The notes under the pieces were generated by a model. It made no database searches, was not told where the DNA came from, and was given only the letters and a program-made list of their open reading frames with translations. The translations under genes were made by a program, and so were the position numbers. DNA of 64,000 nucleotides from Microbacterium foliorum (GTDB taxonomy: Bacteria; Actinomycetota; Actinomycetes; Actinomycetales; Microbacteriaceae): assembly GCF_006385575.1 (NCBI RefSeq), contig NZ_CP041040.1:186001-250000 (forward strand). The letters run 5' to 3'. Shown here piece after piece: positions 51,262-59,056 of the stretch (its first letter is position 1; each line of letters starts with the position of its first letter).

Positions 51262-51567
51262 ATGCCAGGCGAACTTCCGCATCCGGATCGCTCCGAGATC
51301 CAGCTCACTGACGTGCTCTTCGCGCTCAGCGACCCCGAGCGCCTGGCCATCGCGCGGCAGCTCGCCGACGGTCCGCTCGACATGGCTGCGTGCCACGCGA
51401 CCGATCCGAACCTCCCCAAGTCGACCAAGTCGCACTTCATGAAGGTGCTGCGCGAGGCGGGCGTCATCCGCAACGAGCCCCTCGGTCGACGGCGGATGCT
51501 GACGCTGCGGCGCGACGACCTCGACGCGCTGTTCCCCGGGTTGCTGGAGTCCGTGCTGCGCGGCTGA
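51262..51567 (+). CDS. ArsR-type winged-helix regulator
   Basis: 101 residues from ATG 51262. LTDVLFALSDPERLAIARQL, then KSTKSHFMKVLREAGVIRNE and PLGRRRMLTLRRDDLDALFP is the ArsR (HTH_20-like) fold. No metal-binding cysteine cluster is present (single Cys in ACHATD), so the inducer is probably not a metal. It likely represses itself and the divergent MFS gene through the twin dyads. Confidence 0.9.
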   Translation: MPGELPHPDRSEIQLTDVLFALSDPERLAIARQLADGPLDMAACHATDPNLPKSTKSHFMKVLREAGVIRNEPLGRRRMLTLRRDDLDALFPGLLESVLRG

Positions 51568-51600
51568 ACTCCGGGCCGCGGGCGCGGAGCGAGCTCGCCG

Positions 51601-51679
51601 CCTCGGGAGGAGATCTGCTCCTCGGGAGGAGAGATTCGCGCGACGCCTCCTCCCCAGGGACAGTTCTCCTCCCGAGGGT
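51601..51679. repeat. Interspersed inverted repeat, family 3, copy B
   Basis: CTCGGGAGGAGATCTGCTCC and a second CTCGGGAGGAGA, facing GCCTCCTCCCC and TTCTCCTCCCGAGG. Same arms as 49715-49886. It separates the convergent ArsR and SDR genes. Confidence 0.8.
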
Positions 51680-51688
51680 GTGCAAGAC

Positions 51689-52447
51689 CTACCGGAAGTA
51701 CGACGCCCCGTTGAGGTCGAGCACCGTACCCGAGGCCCATACGGCAGTGGGTGAGGTGAGGTAGGCGACGGCATCCGCCACCTCTTCGGGTGTGCCCACG
51801 CGGCCGAACGGGCTCTGCTCGCGGATGCTGTCGCCCTGCTCGCTCTCGAGCTTCGCCGACTGTCGCTCGGTCGCCACCATGCCCGGCGCGACGGAGGTCA
51901 CCGAGATGCCGTGCGAGGCGAGCACCAGTGCCATCGACTGGCCGAACGCCTGCAGCCCCGCCTTCGTCGCGGCGTATGCCGGATGGTCGGCCTCGCCGCG
52001 GAACGCTCCACGCGACCCGACGTTGACGATCGCCCCACCCGATCGGCGCGCGATCATGTGCTGCGCCACGAGCATCGTCACATTCGACGCTCCGAGCAGG
52101 TTGACCGACACCATCGCAGACCACGCGGACTGCCACTCGGCATACGACGTCGAGTCGACGCGATGCTCGTTGGCCGCACTCGGCGCCACCGCAGCGTTGT
52201 TCACCAGGATGTCGAGTGAACCCAGGGCGGCGATGGCCTCATCGACCACGCGCTGCGCCTCGGCAGGATCACCGAGATCGCCTCGCGCGAGCGCATGACC
52301 GGAACCCTCGAGCGATGCGAGGGTCTCTTCTGCGGCGACCCGATCCCGGCCGTAGTGCACGACGACCCGGTCACCTCGTCGAGCGAGCACCTGCGCGACC
52401 GCGCGGCCGATGCCGCGCGAGCTGCCCGTGATCAGCGCATGCGCCAT
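51689..52447 (-). CDS. SDR family oxidoreductase (3-oxoacyl reductase-like)
   Basis: 252 residues from ATG 52447. ALITGSSRGIGRAVAQVLAR, LDILVNNAAVAP, GGAIVNVGSRGAF and YAATKAGLQAFGQSMALVLA are the classical SDR motifs. C-terminus EEVADAVAYLTSPTAVWASG. It follows the XRE gene by one base and is probably cotranscribed. Substrate unknown. Confidence 0.9.
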   Translation of the reverse strand: MAHALITGSSRGIGRAVAQVLARRGDRVVVHYGRDRVAAEETLASLEGSGHALARGDLGDPAEAQRVVDEAIAALGSLDILVNNAAVAPSAANEHRVDSTSYAEWQSAWSAMVSVNLLGASNVTMLVAQHMIARRSGGAIVNVGSRGAFRGEADHPAYAATKAGLQAFGQSMALVLASHGISVTSVAPGMVATERQSAKLESEQGDSIREQSPFGRVGTPEEVADAVAYLTSPTAVWASGTVLDLNGASYFR

Positions 52448-52448
52448 C

Positions 52449-52730
52449 TCAGGACGCGACCTGTGCGCGACCGATCGCGCGCACCGGGGGCTCGATCTCG
52501 GCCCAGACCGAATCGAGTGAGAGGTGCAGCACGCCGGCGATCGCCGCGATGGTCGAGAAGGCGGGCGTTGCGACGCGTCCGGACTCGATCTTGCGCAGGG
52601 TCTCGGGCGAGACGCCCGCATCGAGGGCGACGCTCAGCATCGACCGCTCGCCACGTGCTCGTCGCAGCAGGGCGCCGAGACGCTCTCCGCGTTCGACCTC
52701 GGCGGGAGTCAGCGGCATCCGAACCATCAT
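52449..52730 (-). CDS. XRE-family HTH regulator
   Basis: 93 residues. A short N-terminal helix, then LGALLRRARGERSMLSVALD, AGVSPETLRKIESGRVATPA and FSTIAAIAGVLHLSLDSVWA, a regular five-helix HTH. Divergent from methionine aminopeptidase and probably autoregulating through the direct repeats at 52745. Confidence 0.9.
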   Translation of the reverse strand: MMVRMPLTPAEVERGERLGALLRRARGERSMLSVALDAGVSPETLRKIESGRVATPAFSTIAAIAGVLHLSLDSVWAEIEPPVRAIGRAQVAS

Positions 52731-52744
52731 GTGCCCATTCTAAT

Positions 52745-52770
52745 CCCGGGATAGTATTACCGGGATAGTT
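52745..52770. promoter_or_regulatory. Direct repeats between XRE regulator and map
   Basis: CCGGGATAGT at 52746-52755 and again at 52760-52769 (14-base period), 15 bases from the XRE start and 33 from the map start. Typical size for an XRE operator. Confidence 0.5.
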
Positions 52771-52801
52771 ATTGGAACTGATGCCGGATGCGGAGACAAC
52801 C

Positions 52802-53602
52802 ATGATCGAGATCCTCAACGACGACCAGCTCGCCCGGGCGCGGGAAGCCGGCGCGCTCGTCGGCAGCATCCTGCAATCGCTCAAGCAGCGCACGACGGTC
52901 GGTGTGAATCTGCTCGACCTCGACCGCTGGACCAAGCAGATGATCGAGGATGCCGGCGCGGTGTCCTGCTACGTCGACTACGCCCCGTCGTTCGGCCGCG
53001 GGCCCTTCGGTCACTACGTCTGCACGGCAGTGAACGATGCCGTGCTGCACGGGATGCCGCACGACTACGCCCTCGCCGACGGCGATCTGCTCACCCTCGA
53101 CCTCGCCGTCACGCTGCGCGGGATCTCGGCGGATGCCGCCATCAGCTTCGTGGTCGGCGGCGGCGGTGGCGGCGGCGGTGCCGGTGCCACCGCCAGCGCA
53201 GCATCCGATCTCGCGATGATCGACGCGACCGAGCGCGCGCTCGCCGCAGCCATCGCCGTGGCTCGCCCGGGCGCCCGCATCGGCGACCTCTCGCATGCGA
53301 TCGGCACGGTGCTCAGCGATGCGGGCTACCCGATCAACCTCGAGTTCGGCGGCCACGGCATCGGCTCGACGATGCACCAGGACCCGCACGTCGCCAACGA
53401 CGGACGCCCCGGCCGCGGTTACACGCTGCGCCCGGGCATGCTGCTCGCGCTCGAGCCCTGGGTCATGGCCGACACCGACGTGCTGGTCATCGACGAAGAC
53501 GGCTGGACCCTCCGCAGCGCCATCGGCTGCCGCACGGCCCACACCGAGCACACGATCGCGATCACCGAGACCGGCGCCGAGATCCTCACGCTCGCGCGCT
53601 GA
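52802..53602 (+). CDS. map: Type I methionine aminopeptidase
   Basis: 266 residues from ATG 52802 (GGAGACAACC upstream). VCTAVNDAVLHGMPHDYALA, LLTLDLAVTLRG, INLEFGGHGIGSTMHQDPHV, LLALEPWVM and RTAHTEHTIAIT supply the five metal ligands (two Asp, one His, two Glu). It removes N-terminal Met. A Gly run followed by AGATASAASD interrupts the middle of the protein, a loop absent from usual forms. A second, housekeeping map may exist elsewhere; unusual copies are common in Actinobacteria. Confidence 0.92.
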   Translation: MIEILNDDQLARAREAGALVGSILQSLKQRTTVGVNLLDLDRWTKQMIEDAGAVSCYVDYAPSFGRGPFGHYVCTAVNDAVLHGMPHDYALADGDLLTLDLAVTLRGISADAAISFVVGGGGGGGGAGATASAASDLAMIDATERALAAAIAVARPGARIGDLSHAIGTVLSDAGYPINLEFGGHGIGSTMHQDPHVANDGRPGRGYTLRPGMLLALEPWVMADTDVLVIDEDGWTLRSAIGCRTAHTEHTIAITETGAEILTLAR

Positions 53603-53605
53603 GAG

Positions 53606-55186
53606 TCACTTCTTCTGCGACCCGCTCCGCACGCGGCGCACCGCACGACCGGCCAGGTCTTTGAGCCGCCCGCCGGGCCACTGCCGACGCAGTTCGACGG
53701 TGCCACCGCGTCCGGCGACGGGCGTGCAGGTGCGACCCGCGAACAGCGGTGAGCGTCCGGCTGCGGCGAGCGTCTCGGCATCCGCGGTGAGGGGGACGTC
53801 GAAAGTCCAGCCCGCGCGACGCACCGTCACGAACAGCTTCGCGCCGCGCGTCTCATCATCGGGCCGGAACACCCTCAGAGGGTCGATGGCGACGGCGATC
53901 GCGCCGAGATTCCGCGGTTGCAGACGCGCCACGCGACGCTCGACTCCGGCGGCCTTGTCGCGCCACAGCAGCTCGACATGATCGTTCTGCAGCTCGCGCC
54001 CTGCTTCGACGACCCCGGTCGGCAGGCCGTCCATCGCGATGGGCAGCGATGTCATCACGCCCGTGCCGGACTCGAACACGAGAGCGTCCTGCCCGTCGCG
54101 GGTGATCGAGACATCGATCGTCAGATACAGCCCGCCGCCGCGCGACCACCGCGCTGAGGTCACGACCGCGCGGCATGCGAGCTCGGCCTCGAAACGGGCG
54201 AACGTCAGCAGGTCGGCACGCCGGTCGGCGCGGAGCAGTGCGGCTCGGATGCGGTTCGGAAAGGCCAGGCCCCCGTCGACACCGGGACCGAAGCGACGTC
54301 GCGCGAGCGGGATCACGACGTCGAGCAGACGTGCGCGGTACTCCTCGGGATACCCGGCGTACTTCTTGCCCGACACCCGCTTGAGGATCTTGCCGCGGAA
54401 CCAGTGCCGCAGCAGCCTGTCGCGCAGGCGCCCGGGCTCGGTGTACCGCTCGACCAGGTCGAGAACGGCCTCGAGGTGGGGGAAGTACGTCTCGGGTTCG
54501 ATCCGCGATGAACTCGCACTGCCCGCGTGCTTGACCCACGCGTAGCACGGCTGGCTCGCGAGGATCGAGATCGTCGACGCCTCGAAGTATGCCCGCATCA
54601 CGAACAGGTGATCCTCGAGCCGCACCTTGCCGTCGGGGAAGCGGATGCGCTTCTCGCGCAGGAACGAGGTGCGGAACATCTTGTGCGGCGTGAGCATCTC
54701 GAGCAGCGGATCCTGGCCGAGGCGGGCGCGCGGGATGTCCTTCCGGAAGATGCGACTCGGCAGCCGGCGTCCGATGCCCACCTCCTTGCCGACCACGACA
54801 TCGGATGCATGCTGGTCGGCGTAGTCGCACAGGGCTTCGAGGGCGCCGTCATAGAGCCAGTCGTCCTGATCGACGAACTGGATGTACGTGCCGCGTGCAT
54901 CGTCGATGCCGTGGTTGCGCGGGGTTCCCGGCCACCCCGAGTGCGGCAGGTACGCGACGCGGATGTAGGGACGATCGCGCGCGATCTCGACCAATCGGGC
55001 CGCTGTCTCCTCGCCCGAGCCGTCGTCGCACAGCAGCACCTCGAACCGGTCGTGATCGAGTGTCTGTCGATCGAGAGAGGCGATCAGCTCGTCGAACGCC
55101 GCCCCCGGTCGGAACACGGGGACGACCACGCTCACCCGGACGGAAGTGGACGCAGGGGAAACGGCAGGAGAATTCGACATCACCAT
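53606..55186 (-). CDS. Family 2 glycosyltransferase
   Basis: 526 residues from ATG 55186 (ATG 55180 is an alternative). VRVSVVVPVFRPGAAFDELI, VLLCDDGSGEETAARL and YIQFVDQDDWLYDGALEALC are GT-A fold nucleotide-sugar motifs, with DQDD as metal site; a Glu-His-containing RLEDHLFVMRAYFEA helps define the TagF-like/CPS branch. The C-terminal 240 residues are a beta-rich domain seen in teichoic-acid and capsule transferases. Probably makes a wall polymer or exopolysaccharide. Monocistronic. Confidence 0.88.
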   Translation of the reverse strand: MVMSNSPAVSPASTSVRVSVVVPVFRPGAAFDELIASLDRQTLDHDRFEVLLCDDGSGEETAARLVEIARDRPYIRVAYLPHSGWPGTPRNHGIDDARGTYIQFVDQDDWLYDGALEALCDYADQHASDVVVGKEVGIGRRLPSRIFRKDIPRARLGQDPLLEMLTPHKMFRTSFLREKRIRFPDGKVRLEDHLFVMRAYFEASTISILASQPCYAWVKHAGSASSSRIEPETYFPHLEAVLDLVERYTEPGRLRDRLLRHWFRGKILKRVSGKKYAGYPEEYRARLLDVVIPLARRRFGPGVDGGLAFPNRIRAALLRADRRADLLTFARFEAELACRAVVTSARWSRGGGLYLTIDVSITRDGQDALVFESGTGVMTSLPIAMDGLPTGVVEAGRELQNDHVELLWRDKAAGVERRVARLQPRNLGAIAVAIDPLRVFRPDDETRGAKLFVTVRRAGWTFDVPLTADAETLAAAGRSPLFAGRTCTPVAGRGGTVELRRQWPGGRLKDLAGRAVRRVRSGSQKK

Positions 55187-55279
55187 CAGTGAAACATCGC
55201 CGGCTGTGGAGCGCAGGGGGCTTGCTTTCAGGAATACGCCGTGCCATCGGTACCGGATTCCCACCCGGCACTCAGCCTT

Positions 55280-55293
55280 AACGATATATCGTT
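55280..55293. promoter_or_regulatory. Candidate PadR operator
   Basis: AACGATA-TATCGTT, a perfect 14-bp palindrome 31 bases upstream of the PadR ATG; PadR proteins usually bind such short AT-centred dyads near their own gene. GACTATCG follows as a half copy. Confidence 0.55.
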
Positions 55294-55324
55294 GACTATC
55301 GCTCACCATTTCCGGGAGGTCATC

Positions 55325-55912
55325 ATGAACAACGCATTCCCCTCGAACCCGTTCGGCGGATCCGGCTTCGGCTCGGGCCCCGGCGGACCCGCATCCGCGA
55401 TCTTCGATGCCATGGAGCAGCTCCGCAAGACGTTCGAGCAGCGCCCCAGTGGCGGCTCGCGCATGGCGAAGGGCGACGTCCGCACCGCGGTGCTGTCGCT
55501 GCTCGCCGAGAAGCCGATGCACGGCTACCAGATCATCAACGAGATCGCCGACCGCAGCGGCGGCACGTGGAAGCCCAGCGCAGGCTCGGTCTACCCCACG
55601 CTGCAGCTGCTCGCAGACGAGGGCCTCATCGAGGCTGACGAGCAGAACGGTCGCAAGACCTACTCGCTCACCGAAGCCGGCCGTGCCGTCGCCGCCGAGC
55701 ACACCGAGACGCGGGCGCCGTGGGAGTCGCAGTCGAAGGGCGAGGGCTCGCACGACAACCCCCGCTACAGCGCACTGCCCAAGGCCGGCGTCGACCTCGC
55801 CGCGGCAGCTGCGGCCGTCGGCCGCAGCGGCAGCACCGAGCAGGTGCAGCAGGCGGTCGAGATCCTCGACGAGGCCCGCCGTAGGCTGTACTCGATCCTC
55901 GCTCAGGACTGA
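55325..55912 (+). CDS. PadR family transcriptional regulator
   Basis: 195 residues from ATG 55325 (GGGAGGT upstream). A Gly/Pro-rich N-terminus (about 1-45), then the PadR winged helix: RTAVLSLLAEKPMHGYQIIN, GTWKPSAGSVYPTLQLLADE, GLIEADEQNGRKTYSLTEAG. The C-terminal helix VQQAVEILDEARRRLYSILA dimerises. It is 24 bases upstream of the UbiB-like gene and likely shares its transcript. Confidence 0.92.
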   Translation: MNNAFPSNPFGGSGFGSGPGGPASAIFDAMEQLRKTFEQRPSGGSRMAKGDVRTAVLSLLAEKPMHGYQIINEIADRSGGTWKPSAGSVYPTLQLLADEGLIEADEQNGRKTYSLTEAGRAVAAEHTETRAPWESQSKGEGSHDNPRYSALPKAGVDLAAAAAAVGRSGSTEQVQQAVEILDEARRRLYSILAQD

Positions 55913-55936
55913 TCGCACACGACCCAGGGACGACAC

Positions 55937-57628
55937 ATGACGGATGCTGCGGCGCAGGGCGCCCATCGTGCCCGGTACCGCCGCATCGTGTCGTTCGCGG
56001 CGCGCGAGTTCCTCAAGGTCTGGTGGTTCGAGCTCGTCCTGCCGCGCTTCGGCATGAGTGCGCTCGCAGAGCGCACCCGCGCCCCGCGCATGCAGCGCTT
56101 CGCGAAGCGGTTCCACGTGCTCGCGGTCGAGCTCGGCGGACTCATGATCAAGGTCGGGCAGTTCATGTCGTCGCGCCTCGACGTGCTGCCCCCTGAGATC
56201 ACGAAAGAGCTCGAGGGGCTGCAGGACGAGGTTCCGGCCGTGCCGTTCTCCGGCATCCGCGCCGCCGCCGAGGCCGAACTCGGCATGCCGCTCGAGCAGG
56301 CGTACGCATGGTTCGACGAGAATCCGGTGGCCGCGGCATCCCTCGGTCAGGCGCACCGCGCGCGCCTGTCTGCGCAGGATGCCGCCGACACCGGCCTCGG
56401 CGACGTGGTCGTCAAGGTGCAGCGCCCCGGCATCGACGAGATCGTCGCGGTCGACCTCGCGGCTCTGCGCCGCGTGGCGCGGTGGGCGATGCGCGTCAGG
56501 CTCGTCAGCGACCGGGTCGACGCCCCCGGCCTGGTCGAGGAGTTCGCGCAGACGAGCCTCGAGGAGATCGACTACCTGCACGAGGCCGCGAGCGCCGAGC
56601 GTTTCCGCGAGAACTTCGCCGGAGACCCGCGCGTCAGCGCCCCCGAGATCGTCTGGGAGCGCTCGACGCGTCGCGTGCTCACGCTGTCTGACGTCACGGC
56701 GATCAAGATCAACGACACGGATGCTCTGCGCGCGGCGGGCATCGATCCGTCGGAGGTCGCGGATGTGTTCGCCGAGGTCATGTTCGACCAGGTGTTCACG
56801 CACAGCTTCGTGCACGCCGACCCGCACCCCGGCAACATCTTCGTGACGCCCGAGCCGGAGTCCACGGCGGGCAGGAACTTCCGCCTCACCTTCATCGACT
56901 TCGGCATGATGGCCGAGGTGCCCGACACTCTCCGCAACGGCCTGCGCACGCTGCTGATCGCGGTCGCCGGTCGCGACAGCCGCGGGCTGGTCACCGCAGC
57001 TCAAGAGATCGGCGTGCTGCTGCCGTCGGCCGACACCGCCGAGCTCGAACGGGCGCTCCGGGCGCTGTTCGCCCGCTTCGGCGGCATGGGCTTCGCGGAG
57101 CTGAGCAAGGTCGACCCCCGTGAGTTCACGGACTTCGCCGACGAGTTCGGCGACATGGTGCGCTCGCTGCCGCTGCAGCTGCCCGAGAACATGCTGCTGC
57201 TGATCCGCGCGGTGTCGCTGACCTCGGGCATGTGCTCGAGCCTCGACCCCTCGTTCAACGTGTGGGATGCCGCCGAGCCCTACGCCGCACGGCTGCTGCG
57301 CGACGAGTCGGGCAACCTCATGCAGGACATGGCGCAGCAGGCCATGGAGACGGCCGCCGTCACCTATCGCCTGCCCAAGCGCATCGACGCGATCATCACC
57401 CGCGTCGACGACGGCAACGTCACGTTCGACACGTCGGCCCTCGAACGCCGCCTCGACCGACTCGAGGGCATCGCCCGACGCATCGGGTCGGGGGTGCTGT
57501 TCGCCGCGATGCTCGTCGGCGGCGCGCTGCTCGTTCCTTCCCTTCCGCCGCTCGGCATCACCCTCATCTGCGTCTCGGCGCTGCCGCTGCTGCACTCGGT
57601 CTTCGGCGGGCGCCGCGGCCTGCGCTGA
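55937..57628 (+). CDS. UbiB/AarF-type atypical kinase
   Basis: 563 residues. GGLMIKVGQFMSSRLDVLPP (the KxGQ motif), AAASLGQAHRARLS (Ala-rich loop), VVKVQRPGIDEIVAVDL (catalytic Lys), SFVHADPHPGNIF (catalytic Asp/Asn) and LTFIDFGMMAEVP (DFG). Two TM segments at the C-terminus (VLFAAMLVGGALLVPSLPPL). ABC1/UbiB proteins use ATP to support quinone or lipid metabolism at membranes; in Actinobacteria the exact role is unknown. Confidence 0.93.
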   Translation: MTDAAAQGAHRARYRRIVSFAAREFLKVWWFELVLPRFGMSALAERTRAPRMQRFAKRFHVLAVELGGLMIKVGQFMSSRLDVLPPEITKELEGLQDEVPAVPFSGIRAAAEAELGMPLEQAYAWFDENPVAAASLGQAHRARLSAQDAADTGLGDVVVKVQRPGIDEIVAVDLAALRRVARWAMRVRLVSDRVDAPGLVEEFAQTSLEEIDYLHEAASAERFRENFAGDPRVSAPEIVWERSTRRVLTLSDVTAIKINDTDALRAAGIDPSEVADVFAEVMFDQVFTHSFVHADPHPGNIFVTPEPESTAGRNFRLTFIDFGMMAEVPDTLRNGLRTLLIAVAGRDSRGLVTAAQEIGVLLPSADTAELERALRALFARFGGMGFAELSKVDPREFTDFADEFGDMVRSLPLQLPENMLLLIRAVSLTSGMCSSLDPSFNVWDAAEPYAARLLRDESGNLMQDMAQQAMETAAVTYRLPKRIDAIITRVDDGNVTFDTSALERRLDRLEGIARRIGSGVLFAAMLVGGALLVPSLPPLGITLICVSALPLLHSVFGGRRGLR

Positions 57629-57730
57629 CGCGGCTCGCGGCGTCCGGCAATACCACCTCTCAATCGAGATGCGGCTGTTCGTGCGCGCCTCGTCCGCGTG
57701 AGGTTCGCCCGCACGCGCCGACACGAACCG

Positions 57731-58930
57731 TCACGTGTCATCCGTGAGAGTTCTGAGCACTCTCGGAGCAAAGAATCGTCGATCATAGGTGTCACCGGGT
57801 ACTTGGCGGAGGATGCGCAGATCGACGAGTTGACCGACAAGCTTGTTCGCCCGCGTGTACGACAGGTTCAGATCTGACTCCACCTTTCGCACGGTGAAGG
57901 ATGGATTGGCTACGGCAAGATCGACCAGCGCGTGGGCGGAGTCTGCTCGAAGGGTGGAGGCTCTCACGAGTTCTTTTAGTTCCGTCTGTACTGCCACTAG
58001 CGCGACCATTTGGCGACGGGTCTGATCCGCCGCGGCTTGCAGACCGCGTGCGAAAAAGCGTACGAAACTATCCCAGTCTCCGTCGGCGCTGACTCCGAAA
58101 AGCATGTCGTAGTAGTCCTGGCGGCGCGACTCAAACCAAGGTGACACCGTGAGCGTGGGTTCCTCGAGCACTCCACTGAGCTGGAGATGCAACACGATGA
58201 GGAACCGTCCCAGTCTGCCGTTGCCGTCGCGGAAGGGATGGAGAGTCTCGAACTGGTAGTGAGACATCGCAGCTGCAACGACTGGATCGATGTGGCCGCC
58301 GTGAGGCCGCTGCATCCAATCGGCGAGATCGCGCAGGTTCGCCTCCAGCTGGAGGCCGGGGGGCGACGGGATGAATCGGGCCGCATGCGCGGGAAACCCG
58401 AGCACGTCGGCATCGGGACGTCTGCCGATAACGACCTGGTTGTCTCTTACCCGCCCCGACACGGCATGCAAGGGCGTGCCCCTCATCAGGACTCCCTGTA
58501 GCTCGCTGAGCAACGAAACGGAGATCGTCTGCCCTCGCGCGATCTTGTCGAACCCAAGGTTGGCCATTCGAACGTAGTTCAGGACCTCGACGAGTTCGGC
58601 GGTGGAGGCGTTGTTCTCGTCGGCTGTGAGAACGGCAGCCAGAGGAGCGTACGTCCCCTCGAGCGCGGAAGTGCTCTGTGCCTCTCTTCGCAACGTGGGC
58701 AGCCGGAGCAGCTGAGGGTTCGGTAGTTGCCGGGAGGTACTGTCGAGTGCGGCCAATGCCGCGCGGGCATCGGACACGGCCAAAAAGGTTGCAGTGGTCA
58801 GATCGGGCATTTCGCTCGCGAGGGGCACCGGCACGAACGCTTTGTGGGCCCAGGGCCCGAGTTGGGGGTCGTGGCCGTCGATCGGCACGAGTGATCCCAT
58901 GGCTGAGTTCTGGAACATTTGAAGGTCCAC
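57731..58930 (-). CDS. Fic family AMP-transferase, class II (self-inhibited)
   Basis: 399 residues from ATG 58930; ATG 58915 is also possible. The active site HPFRDGNGRLGR (HxFxxGNGRxxR) is intact. TSALEG at 87-92 fits the N-terminal [S/T]xxxE[G/N] inhibitory helix of class II Fic proteins. A C-terminal winged helix (VRKVESDLNLSYTRANKLVG) follows. It transfers AMP to a protein target and is held off by its own Glu91. It is divergent from the BCCT gene. Confidence 0.9.
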   Translation of the reverse strand: MDLQMFQNSAMGSLVPIDGHDPQLGPWAHKAFVPVPLASEMPDLTTATFLAVSDARAALAALDSTSRQLPNPQLLRLPTLRREAQSTSALEGTYAPLAAVLTADENNASTAELVEVLNYVRMANLGFDKIARGQTISVSLLSELQGVLMRGTPLHAVSGRVRDNQVVIGRRPDADVLGFPAHAARFIPSPPGLQLEANLRDLADWMQRPHGGHIDPVVAAAMSHYQFETLHPFRDGNGRLGRFLIVLHLQLSGVLEEPTLTVSPWFESRRQDYYDMLFGVSADGDWDSFVRFFARGLQAAADQTRRQMVALVAVQTELKELVRASTLRADSAHALVDLAVANPSFTVRKVESDLNLSYTRANKLVGQLVDLRILRQVPGDTYDRRFFAPRVLRTLTDDT

Positions 58931-59056
58931 AATGTAACTCTATGGGGTCATGAAGCACATTTGAAGTGCGGGAATGTTCCTTTCGTGTTGAGCTATGTCT
59001 GCTGCGATCGGAGCCTGTCCTCGGCACGGCATTCGATCCGGCCGCAGAATGCCGGC

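Noticed and set aside
53606..57724. A 1372-codon minus-strand frame joining the glycosyltransferase to the region of PadR and UbiB-like genes
   Set aside because: Only the part from 55186 on is the glycosyltransferase; the upstream 850 codons are antisense to two genes with clear motifs.
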